A stretch of 64,000 bases of DNA from Christiangramia fulva (GCF_003024155.1 NZ_CP028136.1:620001-684000); one strand, 5' to 3'. Shown: positions 7,880 through 17,020, numbered from the stretch's first letter. The notes: a model not told the origin generated them from the letters alone. Program-made: numbers and translations.

Positions 7880-9148
7880 TTATTTACCCATTAAATAATT
7901 AATACTATAAACTATATTGTTGAGGTCTACGCGAGCCCTGGCTTCTTCAAGACGATAATTAAGCACCTTTCTTTCCATTCGAAGAATTTCCTCAAAATCC
8001 ATTTCCCCATTGGTGAACTGGGTTTGCAAAAGATCCCGGGAGCGGGTAGAGATATCTGAAAGATTCGCATTAAGCTCAACCCGTCTCATCGCGTCCCGAT
8101 ATTGCTGATATAAACTTTCAACAGTGGTCTTAAGACTATTGGTCATATCTTCTTTACGCAGGCTTGCAGCTTCTTTTTTCAGGGAAGCTTCGCGACGCAT
8201 AGCCTTATATTTTCCGCTGTAAAGAGGAATACTGATCCCGACCTGTGGAAATACCAGCGCATCCTTACCATTATCGGGAAGGTCCATATCTGTTCGCGGG
8301 GCGATATTGATATAGTTCACTCCCAGGTTAAAACTTGGCAGTCCCATTTTTTTAGCTACTTCTTCCTGGTTAGCCATCGCCTCTACCTCATGCTCCAGTT
8401 TTTTAAGCCTCGGACTGTTAACCAGAACAGAGTCTACCAGGGTTTCCTTTTCATACATGACAGTTTTCACCTGCAGGGTATCGGGAAAGGCAATGGAATC
8501 GGGAAGATCGGTATTCAACAGGCTGGCGAATTTTGCTTTAAGCGGAAGCTTTTTATCTTCCAGTAAACTAAGCTTATCCCTTAATTCCTGTTCTTCCATT
8601 TCTACCCTGAGAACACTTACAAACCCGGTCCTTCCACCTTCAAAATTCACGCGGGCGAGTTCCTTAAAAGAAGCAAGAATGTCCAGGTTTTCGCGGGTAA
8701 TATCGATCGCTTTGTCAAGATAATACAGTTCATCGTAGGTGGTTCCCACATCTCGGTACAGTTGCAATTTCACATCTTCAAAAGCTTCATATTTAGCCTT
8801 TGCCATTTGAGTAGCGACATCTTTCTTGGCACTTAGAGTCCCAAACCAGGGAAACATCTGAGAAACCGAGGTATTAAAGCGTTGTGCTCCAAGCCTTGTT
8901 TCAACGGGCTGAAGAAAGATCCCGAAAGCCAGGGTTGGATCGGGTAAAGCACCTACCTGTGGCACCTGTTCCATGGCCGCCATATATTCGTTGAAAGTAG
9001 CCTTGAGTTCAGGGTTATTCTCCCCGGCCAGTTTCATATATTCCTGCACGGGCTCCTGGGCAAAGACCACATTACCGGACACTAATCCGACCGCAAGCAG
9101 CATAAGCTTTAAAAGGCTGTTTCTGATATTTTTATTATTTAGTTTCAT
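7880..9148 (-). CDS. cusC: TolC-family outer-membrane channel of the metal efflux system
   Basis: A 422-residue outer-membrane efflux protein. The signal peptide ends near VVFAQ, and two repeats of long coiled helices follow, as in TolC (YMAAMEQVPQVGALPDPTLAFG at the start; QFTNGEMDFEEILRMERKVLNYR in the second half). It forms the exit duct for the CusA/CusB-like proteins encoded on either side. The start codon overlaps the 3' end of the pump gene by 14 bases, indicating translational coupling. No lipobox is seen, unlike E. coli CusC. The family call is sure; cusC is used on context. Confidence 0.88.
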   Translation of the reverse strand: MKLNNKNIRNSLLKLMLLAVGLVSGNVVFAQEPVQEYMKLAGENNPELKATFNEYMAAMEQVPQVGALPDPTLAFGIFLQPVETRLGAQRFNTSVSQMFPWFGTLSAKKDVATQMAKAKYEAFEDVKLQLYRDVGTTYDELYYLDKAIDITRENLDILASFKELARVNFEGGRTGFVSVLRVEMEEQELRDKLSLLEDKKLPLKAKFASLLNTDLPDSIAFPDTLQVKTVMYEKETLVDSVLVNSPRLKKLEHEVEAMANQEEVAKKMGLPSFNLGVNYINIAPRTDMDLPDNGKDALVFPQVGISIPLYSGKYKAMRREASLKKEAASLRKEDMTNSLKTTVESLYQQYRDAMRRVELNANLSDISTRSRDLLQTQFTNGEMDFEEILRMERKVLNYRLEEARARVDLNNIVYSINYLMGK

Positions 9149-12100
9149 CGATTCTTGGATTGTTGTTCGACTTTTTCCATTTCTTTTCCTGCCACATGCT
9201 GTAAAGCACAGGAACTATGAACATCGTCATCACCTGTATCAGCATTCCGCCAAAACTCGGGATCGCCATAGGGATCATGATATCGGCTCCTTTTCCTGTT
9301 GATGTTAGCACCGGTAAAAGCGCGATCACTGCAACAGAGGCGGTCATCATGGCCGGCCTAACCCGTTGCTGTCCCGCATGAAGCACCGAAGTCCGTATTT
9401 CGGAAATACTGTCAGGGCGTTCCTTATCGAAGACCTGCTTTAGGTACGTTCCCATAATCACCCCGTCATCGGTAGCAATTCCGAAGAGGGCTATAAAGCC
9501 GACCCAGACCGCGACACTCAGGTTCACCGTGCCCATCTGGAAGATATCCCGCATATTCTCCCCGAAAACCGAGAAGTTGAGGAACCATTCCTGGCCGTAA
9601 AGCCACAGCATGATAAAACCACCTGAAAAGGCTACAAATACTCCAGAAAAGACCATAAAGGTGGTCTGAAGATTTCCAAACTGGAAGTACAGAATGAGCA
9701 AAATCATTATTAATGAGATCGGGATCACGATCGAAAGCCTTTTGGTAGCCCTGATCTGGTTTTCGTAGTTTCCGGCAAATTTAAAGTTCACCGAAGGCGG
9801 AATGTTCAGTTCTCCGCTGTCGATCTTCGCCTGGATAAAACGCTTGGCCTGCTCGACAACTTTAACTTCAGAATAGCCATCGTTTTTATCGAATATCACG
9901 TAACTGTCGAGGAACGTATCCTCACTCTTAATGGACTGCGGCCCCTGACGATAAGTAATATCGGCAAGTTCTTCCAAAGGCACCTGTGTTCCCACTGGAG
10001 TTGGAATAAGAATGTCCTTGACATCTTCGGGGTTATCGCGGTATTCCCGGGCATAACGAACCCTCACCGGATATCTTTCGCGACCTTCCACAGTTGTAGT
10101 GAGTGTATTCCCACCTACGGCACTACCAATAAACATTTGCATGTCTTCGATCGAAAGGCCGTAACGGGCGATCGCCTTGCGGTCAATATCGATCTCGAGG
10201 TAAGGTTTTCCTACCACCCTGTCGGCAAAGACCGAAGAAGATTTCACTGAAGGCACTTCCTGCAGCACTTTTTCAAGATCAAGCCCAACCCGTTCGATAG
10301 TTTCAAGATCAGGACCAAAAACCTTCAATCCCATAGGCGCTCTCATCCCGGTTTGAAGCATGATGAGGCGGGTTTGTATAGGCTGAAGTTTTGGTGCCGA
10401 GGTAAGCCCCGGGATGTTCTGGGTAGTCTGCACAATTTCATTCCAGATATCATCGGTATTTTTGATCTCTGGTCGCCATTGCCTGAAGTATTCACCATCA
10501 GCATCGGGAATGAGCTTTTCGGTGTCAAAACCGGCCAAATTATCCTTGCCGGGAGCAAATGTACCGCCGCCTTTCAGCATAAATTCCTCATCATCGTTCA
10601 CTTTGAATCTTTGGCGATGACCGTCTTCATCAAGCGCATATTCCGGCACATACTGAATGATATTTTCATACATCGAAATTGGCGCTGGATCAAGGGCTGA
10701 TTTCGCACGTCCCCATTTACCTACTACCATTTTCACTTCAGGGATCGAATTTACCCGCTGGTCGAGAAGACTAATCACTTCCCTGTTTTCTTCCACTCCG
10801 GAGTGCGGCATTGTGGTAGGCATCAATAAGAAAGAACCTTCATCTAAAGGAGGCATAAATTCTTCTCCCAGACCCGGGAATCTCTTACTGGCCGATTGCC
10901 AGAAAGAAGTTTGCCTAAGCTGAATTCCGACCGCATTTCCACCATCAGCGACAAATCCGAAGATCCCGTCAAAGCCTTTCCAGGACATCATCCCGATAAA
11001 GAAGACCACGATAGGGATTGCCAGGAATTTCCACTTATTGGCAAGACACCATCTTAAAATTGGCGAATAATAGTGCACTACCAGCAGAAGCGTGCCAAGA
11101 ATAAGCGCAAGCACGAAGACCACAAAAATGAAGTTCAAAACACCGCTGTGAGCCGCACCTAATGGCAGCCATTCGATGGCCAGAAAATAAGTTACGGTCA
11201 CTACCGCAATTCCCAGCGTGATCCAGCCGGAGTATTTTTTATGCTCGGGTTTTAGATAATCTTTTGCCAAATTATTGGCGGCGATAGCAATGAACACCAG
11301 TCCTGCCCATACCACGTGGAAGATCATGATATAAAGTCCGATCACGATCAGGGCGATATTCCATATTTTCTGTGACTTTTTCTTTCCGAATTTCACCGAA
11401 AAGATCCAGTAAGCGAAGGAAGGGATAATAATAAGTCCCAGGAGCAATGCCGCCAGAAGGGCGAAAGTCTTAGTAAAAGCCAACGGACGGAACAGTTTTC
11501 CTTCAGCAGCCTGCATGGCAAATACCGGAAGGAAACTGATCACCGTGGTCGCCAGAGCGGTCATCACCGCGGAAGCTACTTCCACCGTACTTTCATAGAC
11601 CAACTCAAGCAGACGTTTACCCCTGGCGCCTATATTATTTGGCATTTCGAGATGCCGTATGATATTTTCCGTGAAGATGATCCCCACATCCACCATCACT
11701 CCAATAGCGATAGCGATCCCTGAAAGGGCCACCACGTTTGCAGGAATCCCGGCGTAACGCATCACGATAAAGGTCATGAGCACTCCCACCGGTAGTAAAC
11801 TCGAGATGATAATGGACGCCCTTAAGTTCATAACCAGGATGAGCACCACCAAAATACTGATAAGCACCTCATGACTCAAGGCAGACTCCAGTGTTCCCAG
11901 GGTTTCATTGATAAGTCCGGAACGGTCGTAGAAAGGTACAATGGTCACTTTTGAAACCGTGCCGTCTTTAAGAGTTTTGGAAGGAAGTCCGGGTGAGATC
12001 TCCTCGATCTTCTTTTTCACATTTTCGATCACCTGCATGGGGTTGGAGCCATAACGGGCAACCACCACTCCACCTACAGCTTCAGAACCTGATTTATCCA

Positions 12101-12980
12101 GACCGCCACGACGGGTCGCTGGACCATAAGAGACGCGGGCCACATCCTTGATACGAATAGGCGTGTTGTCTTTCACAGCAACCACCGACTCGCGGAGATC
12201 ATCGAGGTCTTTAATATATCCCAGACTCCTAACAATATATTCAGCTTTGTTAAACTCGATAGTACGGGCACCAATATCAAGGTTACTTTGTTTTACCGCC
12301 TTCATGATCTGGGCGACATTCACATTATTGGCCTTCATGGCATCGGGATCGATATCAACCTGGTATTCCTTTACGAATCCGCCAATTGGAGAGACTTCAG
12401 ATACCCCTCCGGCAGCCGTGAGGCCGTAACCCACATAGAAATCCTGAATGGATCGCAATTCCTGAGGATCCCAGCCGCCATTAGGTTCGCCTGTTTTGGG
12501 GTTCCTTCCTTCAAGAGTATACCAGTAAACCTGACCAAGAGCAGTAGCATCTGGCCCCAATGCTGGTTGTACCGCATCGGGAATGGTTCCCTGAGGCAAA
12601 GAATTGAGTTTTTCAAGAACCCGCGAACGACTCCAGTAAAATTCAACATCTTCTTCGAAAATGATATAGATCACCGAAAGGCCAAAAATTGAATTACTAC
12701 GAATGGTTTTCACGCCGGGCACTCCTAAAAGAGCCGTGGTAAGCGGATAGGTGATCTGATCTTCCACATCCTGCGGGGAGCGGCCCATCCATTCGGTGAA
12801 CACGATCTGCTGGTTTTCACCGAGGTCGGGAATCGCATCAACCGGTACTCTATCCCGCGGAATGATACCTGTGTCCCAATTGAAGGGAGCGGTCACAATT
12901 CCCCAGACAATAAAGATGAACAGGGTTAATACGGTGATAAGTTTGTTCTCTAAAAAGAACCTGATAATTTTATTAAGCAT
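9135..12980 (-). CDS. cusA: CusA/CzcA-type heavy-metal RND pump
   Basis: A 1281-residue proton-driven inner-membrane RND pump. The TM4 motif reads AIGVMVDVGIIFTEN with D431 as the likely proton-relay aspartate. This matches the monovalent Cu/Ag subtype better than the DFG...D...E form of Zn/Co/Cd pumps. The periplasmic motif SMYENIIQYVPE, the 'LKVFGPDL' docking-type region and a duplicated second membrane half are present. It is about 200 residues longer than E. coli CusA (about 1047): additional hydrophobic segments sit after the first membrane half (about residues 540-660), and the periplasmic region also has extra loops. Long CusA forms occur in Bacteroidota. Second gene of the block, 99 bases after the HYC_CC_PP gene. 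Confidence 0.93.
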   Translation of the reverse strand: MLNKIIRFFLENKLITVLTLFIFIVWGIVTAPFNWDTGIIPRDRVPVDAIPDLGENQQIVFTEWMGRSPQDVEDQITYPLTTALLGVPGVKTIRSNSIFGLSVIYIIFEEDVEFYWSRSRVLEKLNSLPQGTIPDAVQPALGPDATALGQVYWYTLEGRNPKTGEPNGGWDPQELRSIQDFYVGYGLTAAGGVSEVSPIGGFVKEYQVDIDPDAMKANNVNVAQIMKAVKQSNLDIGARTIEFNKAEYIVRSLGYIKDLDDLRESVVAVKDNTPIRIKDVARVSYGPATRRGGLDKSGSEAVGGVVVARYGSNPMQVIENVKKKIEEISPGLPSKTLKDGTVSKVTIVPFYDRSGLINETLGTLESALSHEVLISILVVLILVMNLRASIIISSLLPVGVLMTFIVMRYAGIPANVVALSGIAIAIGVMVDVGIIFTENIIRHLEMPNNIGARGKRLLELVYESTVEVASAVMTALATTVISFLPVFAMQAAEGKLFRPLAFTKTFALLAALLLGLIIIPSFAYWIFSVKFGKKKSQKIWNIALIVIGLYIMIFHVVWAGLVFIAIAANNLAKDYLKPEHKKYSGWITLGIAVVTVTYFLAIEWLPLGAAHSGVLNFIFVVFVLALILGTLLLVVHYYSPILRWCLANKWKFLAIPIVVFFIGMMSWKGFDGIFGFVADGGNAVGIQLRQTSFWQSASKRFPGLGEEFMPPLDEGSFLLMPTTMPHSGVEENREVISLLDQRVNSIPEVKMVVGKWGRAKSALDPAPISMYENIIQYVPEYALDEDGHRQRFKVNDDEEFMLKGGGTFAPGKDNLAGFDTEKLIPDADGEYFRQWRPEIKNTDDIWNEIVQTTQNIPGLTSAPKLQPIQTRLIMLQTGMRAPMGLKVFGPDLETIERVGLDLEKVLQEVPSVKSSSVFADRVVGKPYLEIDIDRKAIARYGLSIEDMQMFIGSAVGGNTLTTTVEGRERYPVRVRYAREYRDNPEDVKDILIPTPVGTQVPLEELADITYRQGPQSIKSEDTFLDSYVIFDKNDGYSEVKVVEQAKRFIQAKIDSGELNIPPSVNFKFAGNYENQIRATKRLSIVIPISLIMILLILYFQFGNLQTTFMVFSGVFVAFSGGFIMLWLYGQEWFLNFSVFGENMRDIFQMGTVNLSVAVWVGFIALFGIATDDGVIMGTYLKQVFDKERPDSISEIRTSVLHAGQQRVRPAMMTASVAVIALLPVLTSTGKGADIMIPMAIPSFGGMLIQVMTMFIVPVLYSMWQEKKWKKSNNNPRIDETK

Positions 12981-13079
12981 GGAAATGATTATTAAACAAT
13001 TGCAATACTTGTTGAAAATTCAACATAGAACTATGACTACAGGAGGTCCTGCAATCAAACCGGCAAATTGTTTAAATAA

Positions 13080-13496
13080 TCAAATAAGGAAAACCTGGTC
13101 TTCCAGCTGTATATCACTAACTATGAGTGGCGGAGAGTAGTCGTCGAAAGGTACGATCTGTTTCTTTTCAGGCAGAAACAGATTGAAATAAGTAAAAACA
13201 AAGCTTGCTATAAAAGCCTGTTGCGGCATATCGGGTGTAGAAAAACCATGTTTCAGGTCTTTTTGCCCTTTAACAGCGAACTGTTTGTCGCTGCAGCCAT
13301 CCTTTTTCATATCAGGGTGATCTGAAAACTTCCCGGCCTGCATAGAATCCATACCACAGGATTTAGCTTTTGAGAAAACAGCAGCGTCTACAAGAAAATC
13401 GCCACAATAGTGTTTCTGCACCGTAAAGGAGAAGGTTGACAGCAATACCAGGAAGGCCATCAGGACAGAAACTCTATTTAGAAAAGCTTTTTTCAT
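13080..13496 (-). CDS. HYC_CC_PP family small secreted protein
   Basis: A 138-residue protein starting at ATG 13496; the frame could open with a TTG three codons earlier. A signal-like hydrophobic N-terminus is followed by HYCGDFLVDAA, then cysteines in KSCGM and DGCSDK, and a C-terminal SPPL. These are the features for which the HYC_CC_PP family is named. Members are small Bacteroidota proteins of unknown function that commonly precede metal-efflux or TonB-receptor genes. As first gene of the metal block it may bind metal at the periplasmic face (inference from His/Cys content and position). Confidence 0.75.
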   Translation of the reverse strand: MKKAFLNRVSVLMAFLVLLSTFSFTVQKHYCGDFLVDAAVFSKAKSCGMDSMQAGKFSDHPDMKKDGCSDKQFAVKGQKDLKHGFSTPDMPQQAFIASFVFTYFNLFLPEKKQIVPFDDYSPPLIVSDIQLEDQVFLI

Positions 13497-13747
13497 TGCA
13501 AGCAAAAATAAAGAATATTTTTGAAATTTTCAGAAAACAGCATTTTGGCTGGTATCTGGAACCAAAATTACACATTGATTCTCAACGGCACTTTTAAATT
13601 TTTCGGAAAAAATTTCACTTCTCTAAAATACTTTTCAAAAACTTTAGCAGATTAAGACAAACATGATTTTGCTCATAGTTTAGAAGCTAAAGCTATTCTA
13701 CATTCAGCTGCTTTAAAGCCGGAATACAAATCTTAAAATATAAAATC

Positions 13748-13957
13748 ATGCACTATTCAGATGGAAACTTTTACGGAATGCATTTTATATGGTGGTTATT
13801 CTGGATCGCCGTGGTGGTTTGGTTTATTGTTGCCATTTCCCGAAAAAAACCGGAAACCAAAAGAGAAACGCCACTTGAGATTCTTCAGAAGAGATATGCA
13901 AATGGAGAAATAAGCAGGGAAGAATACGAAGCAACCAAAAAAGACCTTCTCAAATAG
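13748..13957 (+). CDS. SHOCT-domain small membrane protein
   Basis: A 69-residue protein with one membrane segment (about residues 12-30, IWWLFWIAVVVWFIVAI), a basic stop-transfer (SRKKPETKR) and a C-terminal SHOCT motif, LQKRYANGEISREEYEATKKDL. SHOCT is a short C-terminal oligomerisation-type module; these mini-proteins occur beside many metal and stress genes and have no assigned activity. It is transcribed away from the metal block, with a 251-base intergenic region between the two start codons, and lies 26 bases before the next lipoprotein gene. Confidence 0.75.
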   Translation: MHYSDGNFYGMHFIWWLFWIAVVVWFIVAISRKKPETKRETPLEILQKRYANGEISREEYEATKKDLLK

Positions 13958-13983
13958 CAGGATTATATAAATACCAAATCATT

Positions 13984-14484
13984 ATGAAAAATTTCAAAAC
14001 ATTCTGGTTATTGAGCTTTCTCATACCACTATTAATTTCATGTTCAAAGGAAGAAGCTATTGACCAGTCCATCGAAGGCAGCTATGTTGGCTACTTAAGT
14101 GCTATAGACGCACAGGCAATAAGCCCAGTAGAAGCTCAGGCAGATGTCCAGATCGTTGAAGATCACCTCGTAGAAATACACTGCTATAGCGAGTCTTTAG
14201 ATACCATCGTCAGGCTTAACTATTATGCAAATAATGAAGATTATATGCTCTGCCTTAGCGGAGATGATTTTGAACATGAGTATGGCCACGCTATGTCCCA
14301 TGAAAATATGCCTTCTAATATGATGGGCGAAACGGAATGGAGGTATCATCTGGAAAATGAGCACTCAGAAGGCGACGAACATTTTGGAAAATTTGGAATG
14401 GCTGATCATTCTTTTGAATGTCTTTTCGAGATAAATCACCAGGATCAATCTTACGAACTACATTTTCAGGGAGTTAAACAGTAA
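13984..14484 (+). CDS. His/Met/Glu-rich lipoprotein, function unknown
   Basis: A 166-residue lipoprotein. The signal ends in the lipobox-like LISC (C20). The mature protein has a short beta-rich section, then a segment dense in His, Met, Glu and Asp (about residues 97-140, with HEYGHAMSHENM, NMMGE, HLENEHSEGDEHFG). I do not recognise the family. The composition suits metal binding, and the gene lies just across the divergent promoter region from the metal-efflux block, so a surface or periplasmic metal-binding role is plausible but unproven. It probably forms a two-gene unit with the SHOCT gene upstream. Confidence 0.65.
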   Translation: MKNFKTFWLLSFLIPLLISCSKEEAIDQSIEGSYVGYLSAIDAQAISPVEAQADVQIVEDHLVEIHCYSESLDTIVRLNYYANNEDYMLCLSGDDFEHEYGHAMSHENMPSNMMGETEWRYHLENEHSEGDEHFGKFGMADHSFECLFEINHQDQSYELHFQGVKQ

Positions 14485-14554
14485 AATAACCAGGAAATTC
14501 TTCATAATTAAACCTGTAAATGATTAATTTTAAATCACTTACAAAATATTTATT

Positions 14555-15499
14555 ATGGAGAAGAAAAAAATCATTGCAGTTGTGGGAGCAACAGGCTCCC
14601 AGGGTAGCGGACTCGTTCATGCTATTCTGAACGATCAAAACGGTGAATTCAGGGTGAGAGCCATTACCCGGAACGCGACTTCAGACAAAGCAAAGGAACT
14701 GGAAAAGCTCGGCGCCGAAATTGTAGAGGCCGATGTTGCCGATGAAAAAAGTTTAATCGAGGCCTTCCAGGGGGCTTATGGCGCGTATTGCGTCACTTTT
14801 TTCTGGGAACATTTTTCCCCTGAAAAGGAAAAAGCACATGCCAAAAATATGGCAGAAGCTGCTAAAAAGGCAGATCTCAAACATGTTATCTGGTCGACCC
14901 TGGAAGACACCCGTAAATTCATTCCTCTTGATGACGACAGGATGCCCACTTTAATGGAGCATTATAAAGTTCCACATTTTGATGCTAAGGGGGAATCAGA
15001 CAAACTCTTTGTGAATAGTGGTGTTCCTTATACGCTACTCCTCACCTCCTTTTACTGGGACAACTTCATCAACTTCGGAATGGGGCCGCAGAAAGATGAA
15101 AATGGCGAATTGGCCATTACGCTACCTTTAGGAGATAAAAAGTTACCGGGCATTGCTGCCGAAGATATTGGAAAAGCGGCTTACGGAATCTTTAAAGCCG
15201 GGAAAACCTATCAGGGAAAAACCGTGGGAATCGCAGGTGAAAAACTAACCGGACAGGAAATGGCCGATAAATTTTCGAAGGTTCTAGGCAAAAAGGTAAA
15301 ATATAATGCGATACCGGCTTCGGTTTATCGTTCGTTTGATTTTCCAGGCGCTGATGATCTGGGAAATATGTTTAAGTTTAATGCCGATTTCGCCCATGAA
15401 TTCGGAAAAGTTCGAGATATCGAGCACACTCGAAAACTCAATCCCGACCTGATGACTTTTGAAGATTGGCTTCAGAAAAACAAGGAAAAACTGAAGTAA
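14555..15499 (+). CDS. NmrA-like NAD(P)-binding protein
   Basis: A 314-residue atypical short-chain dehydrogenase of the NmrA/HSCARG type. The Rossmann nucleotide-binding loop is at the N-terminus (VVGATGSQGSG, residues 8-18). As in NmrA/HSCARG proteins, no clear YxxxK catalytic pair is evident, so it may sense NAD(P)/NAD(P)H rather than act as a dehydrogenase, or be a simple reductase. The reading frame stops at 15499, immediately next to the stop of the convergent exosortase-associated gene (first base 15500), with no untranslated space. No obvious pathway partner is nearby. Confidence 0.85.
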   Translation: MEKKKIIAVVGATGSQGSGLVHAILNDQNGEFRVRAITRNATSDKAKELEKLGAEIVEADVADEKSLIEAFQGAYGAYCVTFFWEHFSPEKEKAHAKNMAEAAKKADLKHVIWSTLEDTRKFIPLDDDRMPTLMEHYKVPHFDAKGESDKLFVNSGVPYTLLLTSFYWDNFINFGMGPQKDENGELAITLPLGDKKLPGIAAEDIGKAAYGIFKAGKTYQGKTVGIAGEKLTGQEMADKFSKVLGKKVKYNAIPASVYRSFDFPGADDLGNMFKFNADFAHEFGKVRDIEHTRKLNPDLMTFEDWLQKNKEKLK

Positions 15500-15946
15500 T
15501 CATTTATAGCTACGCAACCTGTAGTAATAAAAAGCGGGTAAAAGGATCAGGATAAAAAGCGGATGTATAAGAAAACGCCTTACGTAAAATAATGCGAGGT
15601 AATGCTCATGCTCAATATTGATCAATAAAAAGGTGAAAACAATAAAACCAGCTACCAGAAGAATTGCATACAAAAGCGCAGAAAATCGAAGGATCTGAAT
15701 ATCGCGAAAGGCCAGATAGATAATCGCAAGGGAAATAAGCGTATTCAGCATAAACCTGATAAAAAGGTTAAGCAATAATTTTCCCAGATGGTATTCGGGA
15801 ATTTCGCCAAGGAGGTAATCAGATTTAAAAAAACGGATCAACGGATCGTAAAAAAGCCCGTCCTCGAAGAGTCGGATAGCCGCAAGACATAAAACCAGCG
15901 CTCCAATCTGAACGATCCTGTATCTTCTCTTTACTTTCTTTTCCAT
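15500..15946 (-). CDS. Exosortase F system-associated membrane protein
   Basis: A 148-residue integral membrane protein with about four hydrophobic segments and a basic N-terminus (MEKKVKRRYR). It begins inside the 3' end of the exosortase gene (16-base overlap), so the pair is translationally coupled. Small proteins in exactly this position are the known companions of XrtF in Flavobacteriia. Their function is not established; helping the exosortase process or deliver substrate is inferred. Its stop abuts that of the convergent NmrA-like gene. Confidence 0.75.
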   Translation of the reverse strand: MEKKVKRRYRIVQIGALVLCLAAIRLFEDGLFYDPLIRFFKSDYLLGEIPEYHLGKLLLNLFIRFMLNTLISLAIIYLAFRDIQILRFSALLYAILLVAGFIVFTFLLINIEHEHYLALFYVRRFLIHPLFILILLPAFYYYRLRSYK

Positions 15947-16476
15947 CGCGAATAGATTCTAACCCAGATGACCCACAGAATAAAGACTGTTCCGTAAATA
16001 GCCAGCGGAAAAAAGATGGAATGAAGATAGCCAGAATACTGCGGATATTCATACAAACCGATCGCCAGAATGACGATCCGAAGAATATTAATGCAGTAAA
16101 TGATGACGGCACCCGCAAAAATATAAAGCAGGGTTTTAGTTGGTTTTCCGAAGAAAGCGAGAACGAAGGAGACAAAGAGAATAATGACACTTGCCGAATT
16201 GCAGCCTTCAACGATTCCGGCTACAAAATAATCATCGATCATCAGTTTCATGGAAAGCCCGGAAGGATGCATAACCACGTTTTCATTGTAACCAAGACTG
16301 CCAAGCACCTCCCCACTTTGTTCGGCGACTAAACGAGTTAAAGGATCGGGAACCGGGTGCGGGCCTTCAAAAAGAAGAAGGTAGCCGTTATAAATGCTAA
16401 AAAGAATAAGATAACTGCCAAGAAACACGAAAATAAAGCGTAATACAAGCTGATATTTCTTGAAAAGTTGAAGCAA
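15931..16476 (-). CDS. xrtF: Exosortase family protein XrtF
   Basis: A 181-residue polytopic membrane protein of the exosortase/archaeosortase family, proposed cysteine transpeptidases that cleave C-terminal sorting signals. The family's catalytic trio is visible in order: C92 in EGCNSA, R133 in NILRI and H152 in YLHSIFF, each at a membrane-segment edge. Length fits the short XrtF class of Bacteroidota. The gene lies upstream of and overlaps its associated protein. No PEP-CTERM-like target protein is evident in the window, so the substrate is elsewhere or unrecognised. Confidence 0.85.
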   Translation of the reverse strand: MLQLFKKYQLVLRFIFVFLGSYLILFSIYNGYLLLFEGPHPVPDPLTRLVAEQSGEVLGSLGYNENVVMHPSGLSMKLMIDDYFVAGIVEGCNSASVIILFVSFVLAFFGKPTKTLLYIFAGAVIIYCINILRIVILAIGLYEYPQYSGYLHSIFFPLAIYGTVFILWVIWVRIYSRWKRK

Positions 16477-16538
16477 ATTGCAGACGTGTTTTTAACAAAT
16501 TTATGGATTTAGAAGCCTCTCTAGAGCCAATTTTTAAA

Positions 16539-16546
16539 TACTTTTG
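16539..16546 (+). promoter_or_regulatory. Putative -7 box (TACTTTTG)
   Basis: An exact match to the Bacteroidota TAnnTTTG box ends 19 bases before the ATG of the free-methionine-sulfoxide reductase gene. No good -33 TTTG is seen at the usual distance. A short leader is predicted. Confidence 0.4.
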
Positions 16547-16564
16547 CACTAAAGATTGTTAATT

Positions 16565-17020
16565 ATGACCTTTCATCAACTAAGACCACAGATAGAAGAA
16601 ATTTTAGGAAAAGACAGTTTAACCGCTGATGAACGTATACAAAAGGTTTGCGACCTTCTTCAAACCTCGGTTCCTTATTATGACTGGGTTGGATTCTATT
16701 TCAAAAATGGTGATAAGGAAGAATTGAAATTAGGAAAATATGCCGGCGAACCTACCGATCACGAGATCATTCCGTTTGGCAAAGGCATCTGCGGACAAGT
16801 GGCTGTTTCTAATAAAAATTTCGTGGTTCCCGATGTAAAGGCTCAAAACAATTACATTGCCTGCAGTATACACGTTAAGGCTGAAATTGTTGTTCCGTTA
16901 TTTAAAAATGGAGAGAATATAGGTCAGATAGACATCGATAGTCATACCGAAGATCCTTTCTCACATGAAGACGAAGTTTTTCTTGAATGGGTAAATGAAA
17001 GAGTTGCCGAAATTCTTTAA
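16565..17020 (+). CDS. msrC: Free methionine-(R)-sulfoxide reductase (GAF type)
   Basis: A 151-residue GAF-domain protein that would reduce free methionine-(R)-sulfoxide using thioredoxin. I use ATG 16565; a TTG at 16556 would add three residues, but the ATG fits the family start better. Hallmarks are YDWVGFYF, LGKYAGEP, GKGICGQVA with C76, and YIACSIHVKAEIVVPL with C100. The 24-residue spacing matches C94 and C118 of the E. coli enzyme. The position of the third E. coli cysteine (C84) is His66 here, so recycling may use C76 instead. It is a single-gene unit with its own -7 box. Confidence 0.85.
   Translation: MTFHQLRPQIEEILGKDSLTADERIQKVCDLLQTSVPYYDWVGFYFKNGDKEELKLGKYAGEPTDHEIIPFGKGICGQVAVSNKNFVVPDVKAQNNYIACSIHVKAEIVVPLFKNGENIGQIDIDSHTEDPFSHEDEVFLEWVNERVAEIL

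Noticed and set aside
12288..12692. A 134-codon plus-strand frame inside the RND pump gene
   Set aside because: It lies wholly within the pump's coding sequence on the other strand, with no independent support.
13503..13510. A TATTTTTG box before the HYC_CC_PP gene
   Set aside because: It ends seven bases before the ATG, which would give a nearly leaderless transcript, and no TTTG is at the usual distance; too weak to call as the operon promoter.
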